Positions 56,243-64,000 of a stretch of DNA of 64,000 nucleotides are shown here, one piece after another (positions within the stretch are counted from its first letter, which is position 1; each line of letters begins with the position of its first letter). This stretch comes from Cedecea neteri (lineage in GTDB: Bacteria; Pseudomonadota; Gammaproteobacteria; Enterobacterales; Enterobacteriaceae). The stretch is from positions 682,001-746,000 of the forward strand of contig NZ_CP009458.1 of NCBI RefSeq assembly GCF_000758305.1, read 5' to 3'. The notes below the pieces were generated by a model that was not told where the DNA came from, ran no database searches, and saw only the letters and a list, made by a program, of their open reading frames with translations. The translations under genes and the position numbers were made by a program.

Positions 56243-57259
56243 ATGGCCAGTACAAGTCCTTTAGAATTGAATATTCATCATGATGAAGGTGACGATTTCC
56301 GCCCGATGCGCGGACTCAGTAACCCGCATCTGCAAACCATGATCCCACGTTTGATTCGTCGTCGAATCAATTTCAAACCCCACTGGCAGCGGCTGGATAT
56401 GCCGGACGGGGATTTTGTCGATCTTGCGTGGAGCGAAGATCCGCAAACCGCCCTGCACAAACCGCGTTTGGTGGTGTTTCACGGGCTGGAAGGCAGCCTC
56501 CACAGCCCCTACGCCCATGGCATGATAGAAGCGGCGAAAAAACGCGGCTGGCTGGGCGTGGTGATGCATTTTCGCGGCTGCAGTGGCGTGCCAAATCGCA
56601 AAGAACGCATTTACCACTCCGGCGAAACGGAAGACGGCACTTACTTCCTCGAATGGTTGAATCAGCGTTACGGTGAAGTCCCCACCGCTGCCGTTGGTTT
56701 TTCGCTGGGCGGGAATATGCTCGCCTGCCTGATGGCAAAACAGGGCGCAGCCTGCACGCTGAAAGCCGGCGTGATTGTTTCCGCCCCGCTGATGCTTGAG
56801 CAGTGTTGCTACCACATGGAGCAGGGCTTCTCGCGCGTCTATCAGCATTATCTGCTGAACCTGCTGAAGAAAAATGCCGCCCGTAAGCTGAAGAGCTACC
56901 CTGGCTCGCTGCCTATCGACCTGCGCAAGCTGAAAAGCCTGCGCCGCATTCGCGAGTTCGATGATTTAATTACCTCGAAGATCCATGGCTTTGCCGACGC
57001 GCTGGACTACTATCGCCAGTGCAGCGCCATGCCGCTCTTGCCTGAAATTGCCGCTCCGACGCTGATTATCCATGCCAAGGACGACCCGTTCATGGATCAC
57101 CACGTCATCCCGGATCGTGAAACGCTGCCGCCCAATATCCAGTATCAACTCACTACTTACGGCGGCCACGTTGGCTTTGTTGGCGGCACTCTGCTACGCC
57201 CACAAATGTGGCTTGAGCAGCGTATTCCCGACTGGCTAACCCGCTTCCTGGACCATTGA
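56243..57259 (+). CDS. yheT: Alpha/beta-hydrolase YheT
   Basis: 338 residues of the AB-hydrolase YheT/ABHD1-3 family. Nucleophile elbow GFSLGGN near residue 155, upstream oxyanion segment FHGLEGSLHSPYAHG, catalytic Asp in HAKDDPFMDHH and His in GGHVGFVGG. Substrate unknown in bacteria, possibly lipid esters by homology. yheU follows one base after the stop. Confidence 0.94.
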   Translation: MASTSPLELNIHHDEGDDFRPMRGLSNPHLQTMIPRLIRRRINFKPHWQRLDMPDGDFVDLAWSEDPQTALHKPRLVVFHGLEGSLHSPYAHGMIEAAKKRGWLGVVMHFRGCSGVPNRKERIYHSGETEDGTYFLEWLNQRYGEVPTAAVGFSLGGNMLACLMAKQGAACTLKAGVIVSAPLMLEQCCYHMEQGFSRVYQHYLLNLLKKNAARKLKSYPGSLPIDLRKLKSLRRIREFDDLITSKIHGFADALDYYRQCSAMPLLPEIAAPTLIIHAKDDPFMDHHVIPDRETLPPNIQYQLTTYGGHVGFVGGTLLRPQMWLEQRIPDWLTRFLDH

Positions 57260-57260
57260 A

Positions 57261-57479
57261 ATGATCATCCCCTGGCAAGATCTCGACCCCGAAACGCTCG
57301 ACAATTTGATTGAATCTTTTGTATTACGAGAAGGCACAGATTATGGTGAGCAGGAGCGCTCGCTGACGCAAAAAGTCGCCGACGTGAAGCGCCAGTTACA
57401 AAGCGGCGAGGCCGTGCTGGTTTGGTCTGAACTCCATGAAACGGTGAACATTATGCCGCGCGGGCAGTTTCGCGGCTGA
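57261..57479 (+). CDS. yheU: Small protein YheU (UPF0270)
   Basis: 72 residues, MIIPWQDLDPETLDNLIESF; acidic, ends NIMPRGQFRG. Unknown function. Immediately after yheT and before prkB. Confidence 0.94.
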   Translation: MIIPWQDLDPETLDNLIESFVLREGTDYGEQERSLTQKVADVKRQLQSGEAVLVWSELHETVNIMPRGQFRG

Positions 57480-57569
57480 CCGCTAACTGGCAGGGTGATC
57501 TATACTGGCTGAAAAGTATAACAAGCAGATACAGCTCTCTTTTCCGATCCCTCACGGAGTTTTCACCCT

Positions 57570-58439
57570 ATGTCAGCCAAACACCCGGTTATTGCGGTCA
57601 CAGGTTCCAGCGGCGCCGGAACGACAACCACCAGCCTCGCTTTTCGCAAAATTTTCCAGCAGCTCAACCTGCGCGCCGCCGAAGTTGAAGGCGACAGTTT
57701 CCACCGCTATACCCGCCCGGAAATGGATATGGCTATCCGCAAGGCGCGGGATGCCGGCCGTCATATCAGCTATTTTGGGCCAGAAGCCAACGACTTCGGG
57801 CTATTGGAACAAACCTTTATCGAGTACGGCCAGACCGGCAAAGGGCAATCGCGCAAATACCTGCATACCTACGATGAAGCCGTGCCGTGGAATCAGGTAC
57901 CAGGGACTTTTACCCCGTGGCAGCCGCTCCCCGAGCCCACTGACGTCCTGTTTTATGAAGGCTTGCACGGCGGCGTAGTCACCCCTCAGCATAACGTCGC
58001 CGACTGCGTCGATTTGCTGGTAGGCGTAGTGCCCATCGTTAACCTGGAATGGATCCAGAAACTGGTGCGCGACACCAGCGAGCGTGGGCATTCGCGGGAA
58101 GCGGTGATGGATTCCGTTGTGCGCTCCATGGATGATTACATCAACTTCATTACTCCACAATTCTCACGTACCCATATCAACTTCCAGCGCGTTCCGACGG
58201 TGGATACTTCTAACCCGTTTGCTGCCCGGGCCATTCCGTCGCTGGACGAAAGCTTCGTGGTCATTCACTTCCGCGGGCTGGACGACATCGACTTCCCTTA
58301 TCTGCTGGCGATGTTGCAGGGGTCGTTTATCTCCCACATTAATACATTGGTGGTGCCGGGAGGGAAAATGGGGCTGGCGATGGAGCTGATCATGGCCCCG
58401 TTGGTGCAGAGGCTGGCGGAAGGCAGGAAAATTGCCTGA
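57570..58439 (+). CDS. prkB: Phosphoribulokinase-like protein PrkB
   Basis: 289 residues. Walker A-like GSSGAGTTTT near residue 11 and DSFHRYTRPEMDMAI; family relation to plant and bacterial phosphoribulokinase, but no Calvin cycle genes are here, so the true substrate is unknown. Gap of 90 bases after yheU; a terminator follows. Confidence 0.94.
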   Translation: MSAKHPVIAVTGSSGAGTTTTSLAFRKIFQQLNLRAAEVEGDSFHRYTRPEMDMAIRKARDAGRHISYFGPEANDFGLLEQTFIEYGQTGKGQSRKYLHTYDEAVPWNQVPGTFTPWQPLPEPTDVLFYEGLHGGVVTPQHNVADCVDLLVGVVPIVNLEWIQKLVRDTSERGHSREAVMDSVVRSMDDYINFITPQFSRTHINFQRVPTVDTSNPFAARAIPSLDESFVVIHFRGLDDIDFPYLLAMLQGSFISHINTLVVPGGKMGLAMELIMAPLVQRLAEGRKIA

Positions 58440-58446
58440 TGGCGTC

Positions 58447-58474
58447 AGGGCGGTTTGTACACCGCCCTTTTCTA
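58447..58474. terminator. Terminator between prkB and yhfA
   Basis: Stem AGGGCGGT / ACCGCCCT with loop TTGTAC and a TTTTCT tail on the plus strand. Confidence 0.8.
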
Positions 58475-58475
58475 C

Positions 58476-58880
58476 TTATGCTTCAATAATTTCGTAGCTG
58501 TGGCTAATCTCTGCGGCTTTCTCCAGCATCAACGTCACCGAGCAATATTTCTCTGCAGTCAGCTCAACGGCGCGGGCAACCGCACTTTCTTTCAGCTCTT
58601 TACCAGTCACAACAAAATGCAGATGGATGTGGGTAAACAGGCGTGGCGCTTCTTCACGACGTTCGGAAGTCAGTTTCACCTCACAATCCGTCACCTCATG
58701 ACGGCCTTTTTGCAGAATCGACACCACGTCAATTGAGCTACAACCGCCCGCGGCCATCAGCAGCATTTCCATCGGACTTGGCGCTTTATCCCCGGAGTTG
58801 CCGTCCATCAGAATTTGGTGGCCAGAAGCGGATTCACCGAGGAAAGTCATGCCTTCCACCCATTTAACTCTTGCCTGCAT
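58476..58880 (-). CDS. yhfA: OsmC-like protein YhfA
   Basis: 134 residues of the OsmC/Ohr family. The family cysteine is in AAGGCSSIDVVSIL (about residues 44-57). The second redox Cys of Ohr is replaced here by an YCSVTLMLE region, as in YhfA proteins. Exact role unknown. Divergent from crp across 313 bases. Confidence 0.93.
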   Translation of the reverse strand: MQARVKWVEGMTFLGESASGHQILMDGNSGDKAPSPMEMLLMAAGGCSSIDVVSILQKGRHEVTDCEVKLTSERREEAPRLFTHIHLHFVVTGKELKESAVARAVELTAEKYCSVTLMLEKAAEISHSYEIIEA

Positions 58881-59193
58881 TTTACCTACTCCCGTTGAGA
58901 AAATATTCTTTCAGATTACGCGTCTACGTGAAAACTGGCAACGTAAGGCGATCCAGGTCATGCTGAAACGAGACAATACAAGACACTTACCAAAAGCTAT
59001 GCTAAAACAATCCGGATGCTGCTGCGATACAGAGACGTTTATGCCGTAAGCAGAGGAAACGACTAATTACAGGCCGCAGGGTTAACCTGCCCGCCAGCTC
59101 CCAGGGCTTGGGAAAATTTCACGATTGCAACGCCAGACAAGAGGTTTCACGTCTTGTCTTTGGTAGCCAGTTTATAACAGAGGATAACCGCGC
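58881..59193. other. Divergent yhfA-crp upstream region
   Basis: 313 bases. The last 30 bases (GTTTATAACAGAGGATAACC before the ATG) match E. coli crp, but most of the region does not look like the E. coli crp promoter as I remember it, and I found no clear TGTGA-N6-TCACA site. A hairpin lies at 59135-59159. No gene is supported. Confidence 0.6.
59135..59159 (+). repeat. Hairpin in the crp leader
   Basis: Eight-base stem AGACAAGA / TCTTGTCT with a nine-base loop, 35 bases before the crp start. Only three T residues follow, so it is not a strong terminator. Confidence 0.55.
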
Positions 59194-59826
59194 ATGGTGC
59201 TTGGCAAACCGCAAACAGACCCGACTCTCGAATGGTTCTTGTCTCATTGCCACATTCATAAGTATCCGTCGAAGAGCACGCTGATTCACCAGGGTGAAAA
59301 GGCGGAGACGCTGTACTACATCGTCAAAGGCTCCGTAGCTGTTCTGATTAAAGATGAAGAAGGCAAGGAGATGATCCTTTCTTATCTGAATCAGGGTGAT
59401 TTCATTGGTGAATTAGGTTTATTCGAAGAAGGTCAGGAGCGTAGCGCCTGGGTTCGTGCCAAGACCGCCTGTGAAGTAGCTGAAATTTCCTATAAAAAAT
59501 TCCGTCAGCTGATTCAGGTCAACCCGGACATCCTGATGCGCCTTTCTTCCCAGATGGCACGCCGCCTGCAGGTCACCTCTGAGAAAGTCGGCAACCTCGC
59601 GTTCCTCGACGTGACCGGCCGTATCGCTCAGACGTTGCTTAACCTGGCTAAACAGCCGGATGCCATGACCCACCCGGACGGGATGCAAATCAAAATCACC
59701 CGCCAGGAAATCGGTCAGATCGTGGGCTGCTCCCGCGAAACCGTTGGCCGTATTCTGAAAATGCTGGAAGATCAGAACCTCATTTCCGCCCACGGTAAAA
59801 CGATTGTCGTTTACGGCACCCGTTAA
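59194..59826 (+). CDS. crp: cAMP receptor protein CRP
   Basis: Global transcription regulator. 210 residues, as in E. coli. cAMP pocket with GDFIGELGLFEEGQERSAWV (about 68-87), the long dimer helix, and the helix-turn-helix ITRQEIGQIVGCSRETVGRI (about 166-185) with the DNA-contacting Arg/Glu. GAGGA lies nine bases before the ATG. Followed by a strong terminator. Confidence 0.99.
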   Translation: MVLGKPQTDPTLEWFLSHCHIHKYPSKSTLIHQGEKAETLYYIVKGSVAVLIKDEEGKEMILSYLNQGDFIGELGLFEEGQERSAWVRAKTACEVAEISYKKFRQLIQVNPDILMRLSSQMARRLQVTSEKVGNLAFLDVTGRIAQTLLNLAKQPDAMTHPDGMQIKITRQEIGQIVGCSRETVGRILKMLEDQNLISAHGKTIVVYGTR

Positions 59827-59837
59827 TTAGCCCTTAT

Positions 59838-59871
59838 AAAGGCGTGTCGCTTCGGTAACACGCCTTTTTTG
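59838..59871 (+). terminator. Rho-independent terminator after crp
   Basis: AAGGCGTGT / ACACGCCTT stem with a TTTTTT tail. Confidence 0.92.
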
Positions 59872-59888
59872 TCTCTACAATTCAGGCT

Positions 59889-61973
59889 ATGTGGAAGAGA
59901 TTAATTTACCACCCGGAAGTTAACTACGCGCTGAGGCAAACGCTGGTGCTGTGTCTTCCCGTGGCTATCGGCCTGATGCTTGGCAGCCTGCAAAACGGCC
60001 TGCTCTTCTCGTTAGTTCCCGCCTGCTGCAACATTGCCGGGCTGGACACACCGCACAAACGCTTCTTCAAACGTTTGATTATCGGCGGCAGCCTGTTCGC
60101 CCTCAGCAGCCTTATCCTGCAGCTTCTGCTGCTTTATACTCACATCCCGCTGCCGGCGATATTGATCGTCATGGCTCTGCTGCTCGGCGTCACGGCGGAA
60201 ATCAGCTCACTTCACGCACGCCTGCTGCCCGCGTCACTGATCGCCGCTATTTTTACGCTCAGCATGGCCGGGAATATGCCGATCTGGAAACCCATGGTGC
60301 TCTATATCTTCGGCACCATCTGGTACGGCGCCTTCAACTGGTTTTGGTTCCGTCTATGGCGTGAACAGCCGCTCAGAGAGTCACTCAGCCTGTTGTATCG
60401 CCAGCTTGCAGATTACTGCGAAGCAAAATACAGCCTGCTGACCCAGCACACCGATCCGGAAAAGGCGCTGCCGCCGCTGCTTGCCCGCCAGCAAAAAGCC
60501 GTCGACCTGATAACCACCTGTTATCAGCAGTTGCATATGCTGTCCGCCAACCAGCAAAACGGCTACAAGCGCCTGTTACGTGCTTTCCAGGTCGCACTGG
60601 ATTTGCAGGAGCACATTTCGGTTAGCCTGCATCAGCCGGAAGAGGTTCAGAAGCTGGTCGAGCAAAGCCATGCGGAAGCCGTGATCCGCTGGAATGCCCA
60701 AACCATCGCCGCGCGCCTGCGCGTGCTGGCAGACGATATTCTTTATCACCGCTACCCAACGCGTTTTACCATGGACAAGCAAATCGACGCGCTGGAAAAA
60801 ATCGCCCGCCAGAACCCGGACAATCCTGTGGGGCAGTTCTGCCATTACCACTTTAGCCGCATTGCCCGGGTGCTGAAAACCCAGCGGCCGCTGTACGTGA
60901 GGGATTTAATGGAGGACAGGGAACGCCGTTTACCGTTTTTCCCGGCCCTGAAAAGCTATCTCTCGTTCAAATCCTCCGCTTTGCGCAGCTCCGCACGTTT
61001 AGGCGTGATGCTGACCATTGCCAGCCTGCTGGGCTCCTTCTTACACTTGCCAAAGCCGTATTGGATCCTGATGACGGTGATGTTCGTGACGCAAAATGGC
61101 TATGGTGCAACGCGGGTGCGCATCGTTCACAGGGCGGCAGGCACCATGGCAGGGCTGTGTATAGCGGGTATCACCCTGCACTTCCACGTCCCGGACAGCT
61201 ACACCCTGCTGGCGATGTTAATGATTACGCTGGTGAGCTACCTGTTTATCCGCAAAAGCTACGGCTGGGCCACCATCGGTTTCACCGTCACGGCGGTATA
61301 TACCCTGCAGCTCATCACTCTCAGCGCCGAGAGTTACATCATTCCCCGGCTCATAGACACCCTGCTCGGCTGCCTGATTGCCTTTGGCGGCATGATCTGG
61401 CTCTGGCCACAGTGGCAAACCGGCCTGCTGCGCCAGAACGCCCACGACGCGTTGGAGGCGGATCAGGACGCTATTCGGCTGATATTAAGCAACGATCCGG
61501 AACCCACCCCGCTGGCCTGGCAGCGTATGCGGGTCAACCAGGCGCACAACGCGCTGTTCAACTCGCTCAATCAGGCGATGCAGGAGCCAGGATTTAACTC
61601 TCACTACCTGGCAGACATGAAACTCTGGGTGACGCACAGCCAGTTCATCGTCGAGCATATCAACGCCATGACCACGCTGGCGCGCGAGCACAACATGCTG
61701 ACGCCGGACCTGGCGCAAAAGTATCTGCAGTCTTGTGAAATTGGGTTACAGCGCTGCCAGCAAAGGCTGGAGTATGACGGGCCTGGGGGGTCGAACGACG
61801 CCAATATTCTGGAACCGGATACGCTGCCCACGGGGCCGTTAAGCACCATGGAGCAGCATTTACAGCGGATTATTGGCCATCTGAACACCATGCATACCAT
61901 CTCATCGGTAGCCTGGCGTCAGCGGCCTCATCATGGGATCTGGCTGAGCCGCCGCCTGCGGCGCTCGGGTTAG
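59889..61973 (+). CDS. yhfK: YhfK, FUSC/YccS-family inner-membrane protein
   Basis: 694 residues. Two hydrophobic blocks of about five or six segments each (about 15-150 and 385-505) separated by cytoplasmic helical domains (about 155-380 and 510-690). This is the architecture of the YccS/YhfK and aromatic-acid exporter (FUSC) group. Substrate unknown. Stops two bases before the convergent argD stop, with no room for a terminator. Confidence 0.92.
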   Translation: MWKRLIYHPEVNYALRQTLVLCLPVAIGLMLGSLQNGLLFSLVPACCNIAGLDTPHKRFFKRLIIGGSLFALSSLILQLLLLYTHIPLPAILIVMALLLGVTAEISSLHARLLPASLIAAIFTLSMAGNMPIWKPMVLYIFGTIWYGAFNWFWFRLWREQPLRESLSLLYRQLADYCEAKYSLLTQHTDPEKALPPLLARQQKAVDLITTCYQQLHMLSANQQNGYKRLLRAFQVALDLQEHISVSLHQPEEVQKLVEQSHAEAVIRWNAQTIAARLRVLADDILYHRYPTRFTMDKQIDALEKIARQNPDNPVGQFCHYHFSRIARVLKTQRPLYVRDLMEDRERRLPFFPALKSYLSFKSSALRSSARLGVMLTIASLLGSFLHLPKPYWILMTVMFVTQNGYGATRVRIVHRAAGTMAGLCIAGITLHFHVPDSYTLLAMLMITLVSYLFIRKSYGWATIGFTVTAVYTLQLITLSAESYIIPRLIDTLLGCLIAFGGMIWLWPQWQTGLLRQNAHDALEADQDAIRLILSNDPEPTPLAWQRMRVNQAHNALFNSLNQAMQEPGFNSHYLADMKLWVTHSQFIVEHINAMTTLAREHNMLTPDLAQKYLQSCEIGLQRCQQRLEYDGPGGSNDANILEPDTLPTGPLSTMEQHLQRIIGHLNTMHTISSVAWRQRPHHGIWLSRRLRRSG

Positions 61974-61975
61974 TT

Positions 61976-63196
61976 TTACCCCGCCACCACGTGGGCAACG
62001 GCTTTGGCGAAGCGCTGCATCCCTTCCAGGATATCCGCGTCCTCGACAATAAGCGAAGGCGCGAAGCGCATAACATCCGGCCCGGCGTTCAACACCATCA
62101 CACCTTCTGTCGCGCCCGCATAGAGAAACTCGCGGGCGCGCCCTTTGTACTTCTCGTTAAGCTCTGCGCCAATCAACAGTCCCATGCCGCGAATGTCGCT
62201 GAATAGATCAAACTGTGCGTTTATCTTTTGCAGTTGCTCGACGAAAAGCTGACGTTTGGCTGCTACGCCTTTAAGGACTTCTGGCGTGTTGATGATATCG
62301 AAAGCCGCCCCGGCCACCGCACACGCCAGCGGGTTACCGCCGTAGGTCGAGCCGTGACTGCCGACGTGGAACGCGGAGGCAATTTCATTGGTGGTCAGCA
62401 TTGCGCTCACCGGGAAACCACCGCCCAGGGCTTTGGCGCTGGTCAAAATATCCGGTGTGACGCCGTAGTTGATATAAGCGAAGAGTTCGCCCGTGCGGCC
62501 CATACCGGACTGCACTTCATCAAAGACCAGCAGTGCCTGGTGCTCATCACACAAATCACGCAGCCCCTGCAGAAATTCCGGCGTCGCGGCGGTCACACCG
62601 CCCTCGCCCTGAATCGGCTCCACCACCACCGCGCAGGTATGATCGTCCATTACCGCTTTCACTGCAGCAAGGTCGTTATACGGCACATGAATAATATCGG
62701 CAGGCTTCGGGCCGAAGCCGTCGGAGTATTTAGCCTGTCCCCCCACGGAAACGGTGAACAGCGAACGTCCGTGAAACGCATTGTAGAAGGCGATGATTTT
62801 GCTTTTGTACGGGCTGTGGCGGGTCGAAGCATAATAGCGGGCCAGCTTAAAGGCCGTTTCGTTGGCTTCCGTACCGGAGTTCATGAACACAACGCGCTCG
62901 GCAAAAGTGGCATCAATCAGCTTACGGGCAAGCTTCAGGGCAGGCTCATTAGTAAAAACGTTGCTGGTGTGCCACAGAGTTTCGCCCTGGGTTTTCAGCG
63001 CCCCCACCAGCGCGGGGTGGCAATGCCCCAGCGCGGTCACGGCGATGCCTCCGGCAAAGTCTACGTATTCCTTCCCGGCGGAATCCCACACGCGGCTACC
63101 TTTTCCTTTCACTGGAATAAATTCTGCTGGTGCATAAATCGGCAGAATCACTTCATCGAAGGTTGCCCGCGTAACCGCTGATTGTTCAGTTCCCAT
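61976..63196 (-). CDS. argD: Acetylornithine/succinyldiaminopimelate aminotransferase
   Basis: PLP enzyme used in both arginine and lysine synthesis. 406 residues, equal to E. coli ArgD. PLP lysine Lys255 in LTSAKALGGG; Asp226 in VFDEVQSGMGRTG; the phosphate loop NSGTEANETAFK. An ARG box candidate lies upstream at 63230-63247. Confidence 0.98.
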   Translation of the reverse strand: MGTEQSAVTRATFDEVILPIYAPAEFIPVKGKGSRVWDSAGKEYVDFAGGIAVTALGHCHPALVGALKTQGETLWHTSNVFTNEPALKLARKLIDATFAERVVFMNSGTEANETAFKLARYYASTRHSPYKSKIIAFYNAFHGRSLFTVSVGGQAKYSDGFGPKPADIIHVPYNDLAAVKAVMDDHTCAVVVEPIQGEGGVTAATPEFLQGLRDLCDEHQALLVFDEVQSGMGRTGELFAYINYGVTPDILTSAKALGGGFPVSAMLTTNEIASAFHVGSHGSTYGGNPLACAVAGAAFDIINTPEVLKGVAAKRQLFVEQLQKINAQFDLFSDIRGMGLLIGAELNEKYKGRAREFLYAGATEGVMVLNAGPDVMRFAPSLIVEDADILEGMQRFAKAVAHVVAG

Positions 63197-63229
63197 TTAT
63201 TCCCCACTCGTTTTTATGCGTTAGACATG

Positions 63230-63247
63230 AATGAAAATATAATCACG
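63230..63247 (-). promoter_or_regulatory. Candidate ARG box upstream of argD
   Basis: TGATTATATTTTCA on the minus strand matches the 14-base ArgR core TGAATWWWWATTCA at 12 of 14 positions and lies 36 bases before the argD start. Confidence 0.6.
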
Positions 63248-63285
63248 AAATATGCATAAAAAACCAAATGCAGGCAAGCGACAAT

Positions 63286-63849
63286 TCACCTCTGGAGGAA
63301 ATTCGCCAGCAGCGCATGCCCCTGTTCACTGAGAATACTTTCCGGGTGGAACTGCACGCCTTCCAGATCCAGCGAACGGTGACGGATACCCATGATTTCC
63401 TGTTTATCCGTCCTGGCCGTGACCTCAAAACAGTCAGGCAGAGTATCGGGATCAATGAGCAGCGAATGATAGCGCGTCACCGTCAGCGGATTATTCAGCC
63501 CACGGAACACGCCGCTACCGTTGTGGCTAATGGCGGACGTCTTACCATGCATCACCTGCTCTGCCCGCACAATACTCGCGCCAAACGCCTGTGCGATAGC
63601 CTGATGTCCGAGGCAAACACCCAGAATAGGGAGTTGTCCAGCGAAGTGATTAATGGCGGCAAGGGAGATACCTGCCTCAGTCGGGGTGCAAGGGCCAGGA
63701 GAGATCACCAGCTTGCCCGGAGCCAGACGCTCAATATCGTCCAGCCCAATTTCGTCGTTACGCTTCACCAACACCTCCTCACCCAGCTCGCAAAAATACT
63801 GGTAGAGGTTCCAGGTGAAGGAATCATAGTTGTCGATAAGCAGTAACAT
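63286..63849 (-). CDS. pabA: Aminodeoxychorismate synthase, glutamine amidotransferase component
   Basis: Supplies ammonia to PabB to make aminodeoxychorismate for folate. 187 residues. Class I amidotransferase triad: Cys79 in GVCLGHQ, and His and Glu in VQFHPES near residue 168. In E. coli fic precedes it; here the 3' end of ppiA lies directly upstream. Confidence 0.97.
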   Translation of the reverse strand: MLLLIDNYDSFTWNLYQYFCELGEEVLVKRNDEIGLDDIERLAPGKLVISPGPCTPTEAGISLAAINHFAGQLPILGVCLGHQAIAQAFGASIVRAEQVMHGKTSAISHNGSGVFRGLNNPLTVTRYHSLLIDPDTLPDCFEVTARTDKQEIMGIRHRSLDLEGVQFHPESILSEQGHALLANFLQR

Positions 63850-63945
63850 GGCGGCTCCAGGGCAAAAAAGAACGCGCTATTCTAGACGCTTTCTGACGCC
63901 TGGCTCACCACTTATTGAAATTCGCTGCTTCGGGGAAGGGACAGA

Positions 63946-63964
63946 GCGGGCGAAAAACGCCCGC
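63946..63964 (-). terminator. Hairpin after ppiA
   Basis: Stem GCGGGCG / CGCCCGC with loop TTTTT on the minus strand, 10 bases beyond the ppiA stop. No T run follows the stem, so its strength is uncertain. Confidence 0.45.
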
Positions 63965-63974
63965 GCGGGGATAC

Positions 63975-64000
63975 TTACGGCAGAACCTTCGCAGAAAGGA
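63975..64000 (-). CDS. ppiA: Peptidyl-prolyl cis-trans isomerase A (last codons only)
   Basis: The final seven codons and stop read LSAKVLP, the C terminus of the periplasmic cyclophilin PpiA (ILSAKVLP in E. coli as I recall). The rest lies beyond the window edge. Short, so the identification leans on gene order. Confidence 0.7.

Overview
This window is a chromosomal segment of a member of the Enterobacteriaceae. The gene order runs accC-yhdT-panF-prmA-dusB-fis-yhdVWXYZ-rrn-yrdA...def-fmt-rsmB-trkA-mscL, then the alpha, spc, S10 and str ribosomal operons, then tus-fkpA-slyD-kefB-yheS-prkB-crp-yhfK-argD-pabA. That is the order I know from Escherichia coli. The predicted Fis protein looks identical to the E. 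coli protein as I remember it. Less conserved proteins (PanF, YhdX, YheT, YhfK, TusB) differ clearly, and several E. coli gene blocks are missing, so this is a relative of E. coli and not E. coli itself. I cannot fix the genus without a search.

Layout. 1-3674: the 3' part of accC, then yhdT-panF-prmA. 3675-5333: the dusB-fis operon behind a recognisable fis-type promoter. 5624-10299: a small lipoprotein gene (yhdV) and a four-gene polar amino-acid ABC transporter (yhdWXYZ). 10355-16153 (minus strand): one complete rRNA operon of rrnD type, 16S-tRNA-Ile-tRNA-Ala-23S-5S-tRNA-Thr-5S, with P1 and P2 promoters, boxA sites and a terminator. 16307-20624: yrdA, and on the minus strand dprA-smg-yrdD-tsaC-aroE-yrdB. 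20753-25582: def-fmt-rsmB-trkA and mscL. 25518-26655 (minus): arfA (with its RNase III-type hairpin), yhdN and zntR. 26766-40422 (minus): rplQ back to rpsJ, a continuous run of ribosomal protein genes with rpoA and secY, plus conserved operon leaders. 40811-42078: an orphan prepilin-peptidase-like gene and bfr-bfd. 42293-46697 (minus): tufA-fusA-rpsG-rpsL. 46822-48590 (minus): yheO-tusDCB. 48930-53512: fkpA, slyX, slyD, yheV, kefB, kefG. 53634-59826: yheS, a LysE-family exporter, yheT-yheU-prkB, yhfA and crp. 59889-64000: yhfK, argD, pabA and the last codons of ppiA.

How the genes work together. Most of the window builds and controls the translation machinery: rRNA, 29 ribosomal proteins, EF-G, EF-Tu, initiator formylation (fmt) and removal (def), rRNA, tRNA and ribosomal protein modification (rsmB, prmA, dusB, tsaC, tusBCD) and ribosome rescue (arfA). 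Fis and CRP are global regulators. TrkA, KefB/KefG and MscL handle potassium and osmotic balance. Bfr/Bfd store and release iron.

I found no prophage, CRISPR array, insertion sequence or clearly new system. The observations most worth a second look are the arfA gene with its self-limiting hairpin and an antisense overlap with mscL, an extra stem-loop between the two spacer tRNA genes, a compensated difference between the two 5S copies, and several places where gene blocks known from E. coli are absent (between fis and yhdV, rpsJ and bfr, bfd and tufA, pabA and ppiA) or where a gene is added (LysE family, between yheS and yheT).
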